Notes under the pieces: model-generated | What the model was told of the DNA's origin: nothing | Database searches by the model: none | What the model saw: only the letters and a program-made list of their open reading frames with translations | Made by a program: the position numbers and the translations under genes | IMG/VR virus record: IMGVR_UViG_3300027623_000001 | Coordinates: 1-56,713 of that record | Length of the DNA: 56,713 bases | Source: a virus | Direction: 5' to 3' (one strand) | Part shown: positions 9,996 to 18,242 of the stretch, in pieces | How positions within the stretch are numbered: position 1 is the stretch's first letter | Layout: each line of letters begins with the position of its first letter

Positions 9996-10764
9996 TATTT
10001 ATTTACTCGCATCATGGTCGCTAATCTCATCTCCGCATAACGTTTGCGAAGTTCTTTTGCACGTCCTTCAGTAAGCAAAGGGGGCAATTCATGTTCGTTG
10101 TCTAAACCTAGCGCTTCGATGTAAGTATTGGAAAGCGCATTAAACGTTTCAACTTCCCAAACATCCAATTCAATGCTAGTCAATTCACACCAAGCTTTAA
10201 TCTCCGCATAAGGAAGAACTTCTCGTCCTTGAGAAAGTCCAATTCCTTGTATAGTTTCAATTATCCAATAACCATAATCAGTTAATAGCGGAAACTCGGT
10301 TTCTAGTCTGTCTTCTCTTGCTTGGAGCCAACCGAGGCACTTGACCCAGAGTTTGCAGTCTTCTCGGAGCTGCCAAAAAAATGCGAACGATCATCCAAGT
10401 GGTCGCCCCATTGCTCTAGCATCCAACCGTATTGCGGATCATTTAAGTGAGCGGTTATACCTACCTGCTCGTTAAGGACAACAGGTGCGCCTTTGCTTTC
10501 GATACCGTCGATAGATTTTATTGCGCGACGTAAAATCTCTTCGCGCTTAATCATACCGTCGCTATCAAGTTCTATTGATTGCTTTCCCTTTTCAATAATA
10601 AGAGATTGCTTCTTGTTTGGGCCAACAACGTCTTTTTCTATCTTTTTCCATTCTTTAGAATCAGGCGTAATACCTGTGATAGATACGCTTAACGTTTCTT
10701 CTGTAACTGGGTGTTTTAAGAATAATGTAGTTGTGCTAGAACTACCTAATAGTGAAATGTCCAT
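9995..10764 (-). CDS. Tail assembly chaperone GT, made by -1 frameshift
   Basis: Two overlapping frames sit between the major tail protein and the tape measure. The first starts at 10764 and reads about 130 codons to a run of seven T on the coding strand (10375-10381). The second frame is open from that run down to the TAA at 9995 with no stop. A -1 slip on T-TTT-TTT joins them into a protein of about 256 aa. The second frame reads as sensible protein before its first possible start (for example YAEIKAWCELTS), the normal style of the T domain in lambda-like G/GT chaperones. GT chaperones are thought to load the tape measure for tail-tube assembly. Confidence 0.82.
10303..10764 (-). CDS. Tail assembly chaperone G (unshifted product)
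   Basis: The zero-frame product, 153 aa, starts at MDISLLG and ends at the TAG at 10303-10305. Residues about 14-25 (LFLKHPVTEETL) are typical of phage tail assembly chaperones. A longer reading from 10899 would overlap the major tail gene and add a hydrophobic leader that does not fit the family; the ATG at 10764 has an AAAGG-type site upstream and lies just beyond the major tail gene. The C-terminal Ser-rich tail (residues 131-153) is replaced by the T domain after frameshifting. Confidence 0.85.
   Translation of the reverse strand: MDISLLGSSSTTTLFLKHPVTEETLSVSITGITPDSKEWKKIEKDVVGPNKKQSLIIEKGKQSIELDSDGMIKREEILRRAIKSIDGIESKGAPVVLNEQVGITAHLNDPQYGWMLEQWGDHLDDRSHFFGSSEKTANSGSSASVGSKQEKTD
10375..10381 (-). 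promoter_or_regulatory. Slippery heptamer for -1 programmed frameshift
   Basis: On the coding strand the phase is T TTT TTT followed by GGC. This is a perfect X-XXY-YYZ heptamer in the zero frame of the G gene. Slipping back one base replaces Gly by Trp and enters the open T frame. Its position, after about 85 percent of G, matches the site in other G/GT pairs. Confidence 0.82.
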
Positions 10765-10870
10765 GTGGGTGATTATTACCTTTTCAGTTAAGTTAAAAGT
10801 TATACAGCTTAAATAGAAAGCACCGATGCCTGCGATAACCACAGACATCGGTGCAATCATTATGCCTGCA

Positions 10871-11317
10871 TTAAGCAGGTACGACGAGAATAGCGCCATC
10901 GATTTCCAAGCCTACAGACGCACGAAGGAAGTCACTTGAACCGCCTACTTGTGTTTTAAAGCTTGCTACATACGCTTGGTAATATAAGATATCTCCTGAC
11001 GATAGTGTTTCACGTACAGATACACTATCCTTAGTTTCGGCAGCAGTTGAAAGAACTGATTGAGCAGCGTTGCTGCCTTTGTAAGCTAGTTCTATAGTTT
11101 GCTGACCGAAGTTAGTCGCTCCTAAGCGTTTATTAATTACACCATCACAAACTGTGTTGAATGTAATTACTTCGTTTTCAGGACCAACATCACCAATCTG
11201 TGTTGCTTCGCCTGAAGCTTCGAACGCCAACGCGGCATAGCCGGCGGCGTCTACTGTTGCGGGTGCGCCTGCGATAAACGCCATGCAGCTCCCAATACTT
11301 GATACACCTTGACTCAT
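10871..11317 (-). CDS. Major tail tube protein
   Basis: A 148-aa protein, small and beta-rich, with many Gly, Ser and Thr residues and the segment GATNFGQQTIELAY, which is typical of siphovirus major tail proteins of the short (no Ig domain) kind. It lies just before the tail chaperone pair and just after the tail terminator, the conserved order in long-tailed phages. Many copies would polymerise around the tape measure to form the tail tube. The ATG at 11317 lies 14 bp below the stop of the previous gene. Confidence 0.85.
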   Translation of the reverse strand: MSQGVSSIGSCMAFIAGAPATVDAAGYAALAFEASGEATQIGDVGPENEVITFNTVCDGVINKRLGATNFGQQTIELAYKGSNAAQSVLSTAAETKDSVSVRETLSSGDILYYQAYVASFKTQVGGSSDFLRASVGLEIDGAILVVPA

Positions 11318-11331
11318 CTACTCGGTTCCTC

Positions 11332-11736
11332 TTAACTGATAACTTGACACCGGAACTGCACCGGAATATAAAACCAGCCCTTCTTTCTAATTTCAGGGAC
11401 TGGACTAGGAGGCGTTATAACTTTGAACTTATGTTCTGTACCTTCTAATAAAGAATTGACAGGGAATGACAATTTAAGATCATCAATCGTAGCCTTAGCT
11501 TTTAGATCACCTATCCCGTCAATTGAATGGACATTTATTTGGCATATCCATCTATGTATAGCGCTTCCATTACATACACCTATTACAGCAGGCGGAATTG
11601 GAAGTATTGCGACGCTCAAATGTGCGTCTAAATCTTTAGCGTTGAAATCTACATCAGGCCATTGGACTTTAAGCTGCCTAAAGTCTGCAAACGTCTTGAC
11701 ACGTTTATTAAACGCTATAGTTAAATCAAGCTCCAC
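11332..11736 (-). CDS. Tail terminator-like protein
   Basis: A 134-aa protein when started at the GTG at 11736, which has a good GAGG site seven bases upstream; a TTG five codons earlier is the alternative. It overlaps the preceding gene by 11 bases. The sequence shows alternating beta and helix and a C-terminal pattern (GWFYIPVQF) like the DUF4128 tail-terminator-like family. Such proteins cap the tail tube and join it to the head. Order between the tail-completion protein and the major tail protein supports this. Confidence 0.65.
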   Translation of the reverse strand: MELDLTIAFNKRVKTFADFRQLKVQWPDVDFNAKDLDAHLSVAILPIPPAVIGVCNGSAIHRWICQINVHSIDGIGDLKAKATIDDLKLSFPVNSLLEGTEHKFKVITPPSPVPEIRKKGWFYIPVQFRCQVIS

Positions 11737-12115
11737 GGGCAGCCTCGTCAACTATCTGTTGCCACTGCGCGACAGATATTCTTAACATCCCTGCTGGCGA
11801 CTGAGCGCTATGGCCTTCATATTCTAGCGGACGTATATAAGGCAATCCGTTTGTTAAAAAGAAACTATCTCCAGGCATTAATCTATTAATTACCTCAGAT
11901 ATCTTATTGCGAACCGCATAAGGATTATCTTTATTAACATACACATTCTTGGCGACAGGTGCGCCTATAGTAGCGTTCCAACTAGCGCGAGCAGTACCTG
12001 TATCCACTGCTGTACGCATAACAACCATTCCGCTTAGACCTGCTGTCGCGTTACGCGCTGTGGTTAAAAGCTTCTTACGATATTTGTCAGTATGTTTGCG
12101 AAGACGAGCCATCAT
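11726..12115 (-). CDS. Tail completion / HK97 gp10-like neck protein
   Basis: A 129-aa basic protein. The motif VDTGTARASWNATIG near residues 37-51 is characteristic of HK97 gp10-like neck or tail-completion proteins (pattern VDTG-x-L/A-R-x-S-W). It overlaps the upstream head-closure gene by four bases in an ATGATG context, and the next gene by 11 bases, so translation is probably coupled. It would act at the head-tail joint. Confidence 0.72.
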   Translation of the reverse strand: MMARLRKHTDKYRKKLLTTARNATAGLSGMVVMRTAVDTGTARASWNATIGAPVAKNVYVNKDNPYAVRNKISEVINRLMPGDSFFLTNGLPYIRPLEYEGHSAQSPAGMLRISVAQWQQIVDEAARGA

Positions 12116-12471
12116 TTACCTACATAAACTGTATAAAGAATGTTATTAGTTCCAGGCTGAAGCGGGTCAGCTTCGAGGATGCTGTATGTAACGTCATCCG
12201 CGCTATCCCATAACTTCATGCTGGTATCTATAAGGCCTGAAGTATTCGTATCTATAAGGAATACTTTCGCTGTCCGTTCTTTTAAATCGTTGTCTTTTTC
12301 TCCAACTTCAAATTCAGTAGTAACACCAATAACATCTTTACGATCTTCAGAACGACTGTTCTTAGCTGCTGGATCCCATTCATCAACAGGCTTACCGTAG
12401 CTTATAATTTTTAACAGGCGTCCGTTCTTATGTATTAGACGAGTCGCTAGTGATGAGAATTGCTCATGCAC
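12112..12471 (-). CDS. Head-closure / head-tail joining protein
   Basis: A 119-aa, beta-rich protein starting MHEQFSSLA, overlapping both neighbours (8 bases upstream, 4 downstream). The C-terminal half (SILEADPLQPGTNNIL followed by a strand ending VGK) fits small head-completion proteins that sit under the portal. Assignment rests mainly on gene order between the connector and the gp10-like protein, with only loose sequence resemblance. Confidence 0.55.
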   Translation of the reverse strand: MHEQFSSLATRLIHKNGRLLKIISYGKPVDEWDPAAKNSRSEDRKDVIGVTTEFEVGEKDNDLKERTAKVFLIDTNTSGLIDTSMKLWDSADDVTYSILEADPLQPGTNNILYTVYVGK

Positions 12472-12991
12472 GATGCACCCGCCCGCTGTTGTTACCTAAA
12501 CCATAAGTTCGTCTTAAATCTATTAGATGCTTAAGCAAATTATAAACGTTAGGTAAATCTTTCAATTCGACCTTTGTCGTATTTCCTAGCCCGTCTTGTT
12601 TAGGTGGAAAATACTCAACGTCTAACGGGCCAACCTTTTCTTTCTTTACCGTAGCTGTCGCAACAGCGCCAAGGCTGCTGCCTCGCGATTCATAATAAGC
12701 TAACCACAATTGCGCTTCGATAAGTTCAGGAGGAATAAAGTATTCAGAATAGGGAATGCCGTCTTTGTTAGCAACGCCCGTTCTAGGAAAGTCCAGTGCG
12801 CTTGCTGGATCAGTTTTTACACCTACGAAATATAATCCAGAGAACGCGCTCATTGTCTTTAACAGCAAAGGATCGAAACCACCTACAGGCGCAATTAATC
12901 CTCTGTCTGAAAAGAAAGCGGCAGCCACAGTCACATCCGCGTATGTATTAGCGTTCGCGACTATGGTGCCATTTTCAACGATTAAAGCCAC
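12464..12991 (-). CDS. Head-tail connector (DnaT-like family)
   Basis: A 175-aa protein. The N-terminus (NTYADVTVAAAFFSDRG) and the segment IPPELIEAQLWLAYYES are typical of the phage family often labelled 'putative DnaT-like ssDNA-binding protein'. In virions that family is generally regarded as the head-tail adaptor binding the portal ring. The C-terminal segment around residues 155-170 (LLKHLIDLRRTYG) looks helical. Placed directly after the capsid genes, as usual for an adaptor. Confidence 0.68.
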   Translation of the reverse strand: MALIVENGTIVANANTYADVTVAAAFFSDRGLIAPVGGFDPLLLKTMSAFSGLYFVGVKTDPASALDFPRTGVANKDGIPYSEYFIPPELIEAQLWLAYYESRGSSLGAVATATVKKEKVGPLDVEYFPPKQDGLGNTTKVELKDLPNVYNLLKHLIDLRRTYGLGNNSGRVHRA

Positions 12992-12997
12992 GACAGA

Positions 12998-13480
12998 TTA
13001 TGTGCCGAACTCAGACTTATGCTCTTTCATAAACTCTTTTAGAGCAGCAGCACCAGCAGCGTTCTTTTTACGTTGAGCTAATTGAGACTTCTGGAACGTT
13101 TTAATGTCGTTCGCATCCGTTGTTAATGAATTAGCTTTTTCTTCTTTAGCAATGATTTTATCCATGGCAGAGTTAGCTTCAGAAAGGCGGTTGTTAGCGT
13201 CTGCTAGATTTTCTTTCGCGTCTTTTAACTCTTGTCGAACTTTGGCGACTTCTTCGTCGCTTTCTTCGCTGCTTTCTTGGGCACCATCCAAAAAATTATC
13301 AGAGCCCTCTTTAAATTCCATATTGGTACGAGTAAAACCTTCAGCGGTTTTGTTCAATTCCGCACGTCCAATATCTTTGCCTAGCAATTCTTCAACGACT
13401 TCCATACGAGGCAGACCATCTGCTGTCCAGTGCTCATCGTTATCTGATTCCAGCAGCATTAATGCTTCACGAATATTCAA
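12998..13480 (-). CDS. Small acidic coiled-coil protein following the capsid gene
   Basis: A 160-aa, strongly acidic protein. The motif HWTADGLPRM at about residues 17-26 recurs in proteins next to capsid genes in related siphoviruses. Residues about 72-120 form a likely coiled coil (heptad-like runs of E, K, A, L). The role is unknown to me; possible roles are capsid assembly or decoration. It sits 65 bp below the capsid gene and 6 bp above the connector. Confidence 0.6.
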   Translation of the reverse strand: MNIREALMLLESDNDEHWTADGLPRMEVVEELLGKDIGRAELNKTAEGFTRTNMEFKEGSDNFLDGAQESSEESDEEVAKVRQELKDAKENLADANNRLSEANSAMDKIIAKEEKANSLTTDANDIKTFQKSQLAQRKKNAAGAAALKEFMKEHKSEFGT

Positions 13481-13545
13481 CTTAGTTTCTCCTAATGCTT
13501 AAAGATAAGCGCACCTATTTCTAGATGCGCCTGTTCTTATTTAGA

Positions 13546-14622
13546 TTATGCTTCGCGAGTAACTAAGCGAGCCATCTTGACTTGCTTACGTTCGCTGAAA
13601 ACACGCTGCCAACTTCCTTCATGTGCAAGGTTGTTGGTTGTAGCGGCATTAGAAGGACCGCCGTCGTCTGCTGCGCCAATATACTTGTGACCGCTTGGGT
13701 GAATTGCCCACTCGACACGGTTGTATAAGATTTCAGCACCACCGCCTTGACCAGCATCAGGATCACGCTTTGTTTCAGTAGGCACCTTAGCAGAACCAGA
13801 ACCGAAACGTAACGCACCGCCGCCAAACATCCAAGTCTCGTACACACCGCCAGAAGCAGGCATACCGTCGTCAACAACAACAATGCGACCAAGGAAAGTT
13901 GGGATAGGCAAGTTTGTAACAGGATCGATAACAGTACGATCAATCAACTTGTTTTTCAACATGCGGTTATAAACAATAGAGTGAACAAGAACAAGACCTA
14001 AGTCGTCCATTGAATCACCCATAGTAATTGCAGCATCAAGAAAAGCATGATCGCTGAAATCAGTAACGCCTTGCGCATAAGCAATTTGACCACCCGCACC
14101 GTCATCTACAAGGTCATTAGTCATATCACCTTGGATATGTTCAGCACCTGTAGGCGCAGAATTGTTATTCGCAAAGACTCCGCGAATAGTTGCGACAGTT
14201 GCTTTCTGCAAACGTCGAGTCCAGTAATCAGAAACACGATTTGCAATAGCTTCCATTGGATCAGTACCAATAAGCGCTGCCGCCAAATCCGCAGAACTCC
14301 AAGATTGGTTGCGAGACAAGCGAACAGAAATTTCTTTCGCAGTACCGATCTTCATTGGAGAAGAGTTTGTGTTTTGAGAAGGAACAAAACGATCATCAGC
14401 TTCGTCCGATGAAATGTTCTCATCGTCGTCATCCAAGTCACGGAATGAAGGAGTATTAAAAGTCAAGCCGCCACCAGACAAGTGCGAGTCCATAAGAGGA
14501 TCGCGTGTCATTGCGCCTGACATGAGAATACGTGATTTTTGTTCAGTCATCTGTTGCACGTATGGAGTAAAAATCTCCGGTACGATAACATCTGATAAAC
14601 GAGTGATTGGTCCAGTAGCCAT
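13546..14622 (-). CDS. Major capsid protein
   Basis: A 358-aa protein preceded by a strong AGGAGG site four bases from the ATG, fitting a very highly expressed product. The N-terminus (RLSDVIVPEIFTPYVQQ) and the later segments ISVRLSRNQSWSSADLA and LGRIVVVDDGMP match a family of HK97-fold coat proteins that need a separate scaffold. Its position after the scaffold and before the connector is standard. No prohead protease is seen nearby, which fits the scaffold-dependent type. Confidence 0.88.
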   Translation of the reverse strand: MATGPITRLSDVIVPEIFTPYVQQMTEQKSRILMSGAMTRDPLMDSHLSGGGLTFNTPSFRDLDDDDENISSDEADDRFVPSQNTNSSPMKIGTAKEISVRLSRNQSWSSADLAAALIGTDPMEAIANRVSDYWTRRLQKATVATIRGVFANNNSAPTGAEHIQGDMTNDLVDDGAGGQIAYAQGVTDFSDHAFLDAAITMGDSMDDLGLVLVHSIVYNRMLKNKLIDRTVIDPVTNLPIPTFLGRIVVVDDGMPASGGVYETWMFGGGALRFGSGSAKVPTETKRDPDAGQGGGAEILYNRVEWAIHPSGHKYIGAADDGGPSNAATTNNLAHEGSWQRVFSERKQVKMARLVTREA

Positions 14623-14699
14623 TGGTCCTCCTAGGATTATTTTGGCTGAGTTATTAAGTCAAGCCGCGAATCCCGTGACCGCAAGCTGGTTTCAACTAA

Positions 14700-14727
14700 G
14701 GCAACATAATACCCGTGTACTGTTGCC
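14700..14727 (-). other. Hairpin between scaffold and capsid genes
   Basis: The inverted repeat ggcaaca / tgttgcc (7 bp each, 14-nt loop) lies in the 129-bp gap between the scaffold stop and the capsid start. It lacks a T tract on the coding strand, so it is more likely an mRNA-processing or stability element for the capsid message than a terminator. Confidence 0.35.
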
Positions 14728-14751
14728 CTAGTTGTTACGTGTGATAATACA

Positions 14752-15558
14752 CTATTTTTCCGGTTTAGGGCCACCAATTGTAGTGCCAGCAGCTTTAGCC
14801 ATCGCTTCTGCTCTTGGCCTATCTGTATTAAGAAGCGCACCTTGTTCAGTCATATTCCAATTTGCATTACTGAACGGGTTAGCGCCTCCGCCTCCTGTAC
14901 CGCCACTGCCGCCACTGCCGCCTACTTGCGACTCCGGATACCAGTGTAGAGTCGTGGCTTGCTTCTCTGCTAACCACACAGTAGCGTCCACGCCTGGAGT
15001 TACATTAGGCATATCAGCTCTTGTTATTACACGTCCGTCCTCAGACACTTCGAAGATGCTTTCGTACATGAGCGCATCGCTAATTCCGTGCTCGTGTAAC
15101 TTAGCCTTACCTGCTGACTCGCGAATATGATCTTGTATCTTACGACTTGTATCTTGTTGCTGGTAAGTCTGTATCTGTGTTTCTGCTTCTGCATGCGATG
15201 CTTTCAAAGTATCAAGTTCGCGTTGCACTGGCCCCACTAAAGCTTGAGCACGTTTATCAGCAAGTTCTTTGATCTTAGTTTCATCCAGCTTACCTTCTGC
15301 GGCAGCTTCAAGTTCAGGTATACGGTCAAGTGATGCTTGCACTTCAGTGGGATCTAAAGAACCAAATTTCGAAAGCTTTGCTTTGGTTTCTTTGTGATCA
15401 TTACGTTCTTTCGCAATACTACCTTCCAAACGAATTACGCTATCGTTACGCTCAACTTGCGATGAAGTCTTTAACACAAACTTACCGTCAGCTTCTACAT
15501 ATAGATATTCAAATCCAGCAGGAATAAGATCCTTACTAGCGTACTCTTTGTCTAACAT
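14752..15558 (-). CDS. Scaffold protein
   Basis: A 268-aa protein with long charged helices at about residues 35-140 (Glu/Lys/Ala/Leu-rich, coiled-coil forming) and a Gly/Ser/Thr-rich linker near 215-228, followed by a short basic C-terminus. This is the layout of phage scaffolding proteins, in which a C-terminal region binds the coat and the coiled coil self-associates. It lies immediately upstream of the capsid gene. No protease catalytic residues are visible. Confidence 0.75.
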   Translation of the reverse strand: MLDKEYASKDLIPAGFEYLYVEADGKFVLKTSSQVERNDSVIRLEGSIAKERNDHKETKAKLSKFGSLDPTEVQASLDRIPELEAAAEGKLDETKIKELADKRAQALVGPVQRELDTLKASHAEAETQIQTYQQQDTSRKIQDHIRESAGKAKLHEHGISDALMYESIFEVSEDGRVITRADMPNVTPGVDATVWLAEKQATTLHWYPESQVGGSGGSGGTGGGGANPFSNANWNMTEQGALLNTDRPRAEAMAKAAGTTIGGPKPEK

Positions 15559-15591
15559 TGATTATACCTTTTTTATATAGTTAAATTTAAA

Positions 15592-15738
15592 TTAAGAAAA
15601 TACAGAAACCATTGCCATGATAACCCAATAAATTAGGATTGCCACAACTACTACCGCTACTATAGTGATCGGCTTATTATCTGCCCATTGATCTTTAAAC
15701 AAATCAATCACGCGCTTGCACACCTTTTGAACGTTCAT
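15592..15738 (-). CDS. Small single-span membrane protein (48 aa) after the holin
   Basis: Reading from the ATG at 15738 gives 48 residues. A charged N-terminus (VCKRVIDLFKDQWADNKP) is followed by about 24 hydrophobic residues that form one membrane segment, then a stop at 15592. An AGGTAG site lies about eight bases upstream. The gene starts inside the 3' end of the holin gene (35-base overlap), suggesting translational coupling. It may be a holin partner, antiholin or second lysis protein; this is inference from location. Confidence 0.6.
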   Translation of the reverse strand: MNVQKVCKRVIDLFKDQWADNKPITIVAVVVVAILIYWVIMAMVSVFS

Positions 15739-16378
15739 ATGTTCTACCTGTAAAATAAGAAACGAAAATGCCCATTAACAATGACAACCATTGCCAATTA
15801 TCGGCATATGATTTTGTTAATCGTACTGAATAAGAATCACGCTTATCAACAAAAGTTAAACATGATTCAAAACTTTTTTCAAATTCCTTTTTATCTATTT
15901 TAAAACAATTAGTCATTATCCAACTATCGGTAAAACCATCAGCTATTACAGCGACAATTAACGATATAATCATAATTGACGCTACAACAAACAAACGTCT
16001 AATAATCATAGGCCGTGTATGGCTTATGTATTTATCACCGCTTTGTATTTCCGTTCGTGCAGTTTGTTGTACTTGTGCAAAATTTCTAACCGAGGCCTCT
16101 AAAATAGATAATTCGTATTGACTGAATAATTCTTGTTTGCGTGATTTAATTTCAAGTTCAGCCAACATAATACGCCGCCGACCTTCGGCGCTTTGTGTGG
16201 CGCGTAATACTTGATTTTCAAAACTAGGGTCATTCTTATCAAAGCCTAATTTATCGGCTAATATATCGGCAACCACACCACCCACCGGCCCGCCACCGAT
16301 TTGCAAACCCGCAACAACGGTTTTAGCACCAACACCCAACAATGCTTTTAACCATCGTTTAATTTTCACGATTTTCAA
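15704..16378 (-). CDS. Holin, 3TM family
   Basis: A 224-aa protein. It has a glycine-rich N-terminal segment, a charged middle (residues about 60-118, with RRRIMLAELE and RTEIQSGDKYISHTRP) and two clear membrane segments at about 127-147 and 195-212. It ends in GRTYERSKG. This arrangement matches the 3TM holin family, in which an Arg-Pro just before the first main span and a Gly-Arg near the end are typical. Such holins permeabilise the inner membrane at the end of infection. It overlaps both flanking genes. Confidence 0.72.
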   Translation of the reverse strand: MKIVKIKRWLKALLGVGAKTVVAGLQIGGGPVGGVVADILADKLGFDKNDPSFENQVLRATQSAEGRRRIMLAELEIKSRKQELFSQYELSILEASVRNFAQVQQTARTEIQSGDKYISHTRPMIIRRLFVVASIMIISLIVAVIADGFTDSWIMTNCFKIDKKEFEKSFESCLTFVDKRDSYSVRLTKSYADNWQWLSLLMGIFVSYFTGRTYERSKGVQARD

Positions 16379-16841
16379 ACAACTTCCGCTTAACTTCTAA
16401 ATTTACATCTGAATACCATTCAACATGACGCAAAATAGGCAGCTTGCATTTCATAGAAAAGCCCATGCTCATACCAGTAGGGTCGGCAATACCTTCAGGA
16501 AGTACCCACGTTAATCTGACTGATGTGGGGGTTTTAGATGGTGGAAAATTTTGTAATACCAGCGGCTTGCCATTCTTAAGTAGTCTTGCGGGAAAACGAA
16601 CCGTTTCACCAAATGATAAAAACGCGGTAGCTGTACCCGACGTGGGCGCACAAAACCGCTTCTTTATAAATTGAACATCACCCTGTAATCCAGCGTCAGT
16701 TAAATGTATATTTGTTATTGTTTGATCTTTATAAATTGGGGATGCTATGTCATAGATGGCAAAGCAAATAATCAAACCAATAATAAATTTTAAAAACCCA
16801 TGTAACCAATTTACAGACTGTACAATTATTTTAGGTATCAC
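16359..16841 (-). CDS. Inner-membrane protein with periplasmic domain, lysis block
   Basis: A 160-aa protein with one membrane segment at about residues 16-32 and a remaining domain of about 125 residues, probably periplasmic. That domain is beta-rich and has two cysteines (about residues 64 and 132) that could form a disulfide. It overlaps the holin by 20 bases and the upstream small membrane protein by 4. A spanin-like or lysis-regulating role is possible, but I recognise no family; no outer-membrane spanin lipobox gene was found nearby. Confidence 0.5.
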   Translation of the reverse strand: MIPKIIVQSVNWLHGFLKFIIGLIICFAIYDIASPIYKDQTITNIHLTDAGLQGDVQFIKKRFCAPTSGTATAFLSFGETVRFPARLLKNGKPLVLQNFPPSKTPTSVRLTWVLPEGIADPTGMSMGFSMKCKLPILRHVEWYSDVNLEVKRKLFENREN

Positions 16842-17125
16842 CCGTAGAACTCCTTTAGAATATCAATTAATCCAGAAATATTTTTTAATGCGCCCGACTG
16901 ATATGCTGCTAACCCTGATAAAAATAACGGCCCCGCCCATTTTAGCGAATCCCCAAAATATTTAAACACTGCGATTATCCAGCGTATTAGTTTGCTTATA
17001 ATCCGAAACGTTTTCCTGTATTGCATAGTACGACGATGACTAGCAATAACCCACGCAATTTGTTCCTGTGTTAGTTGCTTGCACGGTTCCGCTTGCGCAT
17101 TTTCTATCGGTGTATCTTCGTTCAA
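16838..17125 (-). CDS. Small membrane protein, possible holin-like partner
   Basis: A 95-aa protein with an amphipathic basic stretch (residues about 30-48) and one or two hydrophobic segments at about 45-56 and 62-76. It follows the endolysin and precedes the membrane protein at 16841, overlapping it by four bases. Size and context suit a holin or antiholin, but another gene in the block is the better 3TM match. Confidence 0.5.
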   Translation of the reverse strand: MNEDTPIENAQAEPCKQLTQEQIAWVIASHRRTMQYRKTFRIISKLIRWIIAVFKYFGDSLKWAGPLFLSGLAAYQSGALKNISGLIDILKEFYG

Positions 17126-17160
17126 TTTTTCTTTTACCGTAGTTATTCATAAAACTACTT

Positions 17161-17799
17161 TTAAGCGATTAGCGTATCGGTTTTATCGGCTAGCTCCATT
17201 AAATCAGCATAAACCCGTTGACTATTCCAACCAAAACTATACTTCCGTTTATGCGGCTTCTGAATAGCGACCGCTGTATAATGTGCATCTTGTAAACAGT
17301 TTAAACGTGTGGCTAGTTTACGTTCACCTTGTTTCTTTTTTCTATGTAAAACAAATAATTCTAATTGTTTTAATGACTGTTCACCGATTAGACCATCAAA
17401 CGTTAAATCATCACCGTAAATTTGTTTACCGTTGCGTATGTGATTAAAACTAGTTATGGCTTGCTGTAAATGTTTTATAGCCACCACTATACCAGCAGGC
17501 CCGCCAGTATCAACAACCGTTTGCGCAATTAATGGTGACACTTCATTGATCAGATGAATGTTAGGACCGTACCAAAAAAGAGAAGTCCAAATTTGAGCGG
17601 CTGTATAGCGGTCTAAATATTCAATTGAACCGGTATACCCTGCACGATCAGCCGATAATTTGCGTATGCCGTAGCGTGTTGGATGATCTTCTTTATCATT
17701 AGTAAAAACGGAACCTTCACGCTCTAAAATTTGGTTGATCACTTGTCTAACGTGACTAGGTAAAAAATCAAACTCGATTGTATTGTATGGAACTTTCAT
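17161..17799 (-). CDS. Endolysin, GH108-type muramidase
   Basis: A 212-aa protein. Residues 26-45 carry the GH108 pattern E-x-E-G-x-(7-10)-H-P-T-R-Y-G-I, with Glu28 as the likely catalytic acid (EGS instead of the commoner EGG). The second half (DGLIGEQSLKQLE) matches the peptidoglycan-binding 3 domain that usually follows. The enzyme would cut the glycan strands of peptidoglycan. No signal peptide is seen, so release depends on the holin. Its ATG overlaps the stop of the preceding gene. Confidence 0.85.
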   Translation of the reverse strand: MKVPYNTIEFDFLPSHVRQVINQILEREGSVFTNDKEDHPTRYGIRKLSADRAGYTGSIEYLDRYTAAQIWTSLFWYGPNIHLINEVSPLIAQTVVDTGGPAGIVVAIKHLQQAITSFNHIRNGKQIYGDDLTFDGLIGEQSLKQLELFVLHRKKKQGERKLATRLNCLQDAHYTAVAIQKPHKRKYSFGWNSQRVYADLMELADKTDTLIA

Positions 17800-18062
17800 T
17801 TTAGTTTTTGCGCCAATCCATAAGACTTATCAAGATTAAACATAGAACCATAACTACCCAAACCGCTATGCTTTATTATGCGTTCAATCAAATGTGATTT
17901 ATTAATGTGGTTATACGGTCGCACCCATCCAAGCCCTATTTTTTCATTAGAGTAATAACTATCGTTATTTATAACAATATTACTTATTCCAGAACCACCC
18001 AGCCCGTTATGCGTTAAGTTGCGTTCAGTTATACGATTCTGTTTTAATCTAAGTTTGTTCAT
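17796..18062 (-). CDS. Hypothetical protein upstream of the endolysin
   Basis: An 88-aa basic protein rich in Asn, Ser, Gly and His with no recognised domain. Its stop overlaps the endolysin ATG (ATGA) and its own ATG overlaps the stop of the preceding broken reading frame, so it sits in a tightly coupled chain. No good ribosome site is visible, which suggests coupled translation. Real but of unknown function. Confidence 0.5.
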   Translation of the reverse strand: MNKLRLKQNRITERNLTHNGLGGSGISNIVINNDSYYSNEKIGLGWVRPYNHINKSHLIERIIKHSGLGSYGSMFNLDKSYGLAQKLK

Positions 18063-18241
18063 ACTATTAAACCTTTTGTAGCTTTGAACCGTTCTCGAAC
18101 AATTTCCTTTTTGAGCGGTATAAGTAAGTGATTATCCTTTTCTACTTGAGCAATAATATTATAAAAAAAAACCAGCCGTTAATAATTCTGTTTCTGCTTC
18201 AGACGATTGTTTGTTTATTAAGAATTTACTGAAAATGACAT
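18059..18241 (-). pseudogene. Small lysis-block gene with two apparent frameshifts
   Basis: From the ATG at 18241 the frame stops after seven codons. If one T is added in the four-T run (18232-18235, A on the plus strand) and one removed from the nine-T run (18163-18171), a single 60-aa reading frame appears. It begins MSFFSKFLIN and ends FKATKGLIV, with its stop overlapping the next gene's ATG. The start lies one base after the stop of the 42-aa gene. This neat fit implies a real gene that is either decayed, misread at homopolymers, or translated by slippage. Confidence 0.55.
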
Positions 18242-18242
18242 T

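Noticed and set aside
10765-10899. Longer N-terminus for tail chaperone G
   Set aside because: It would overlap the major tail gene and add a hydrophobic stretch unlike the family.
13563-13943. Leu/Val/Cys-rich 126-codon frame inside the capsid gene
   Set aside because: It is out of frame with the capsid gene on the same strand, low complexity and without a ribosome site.
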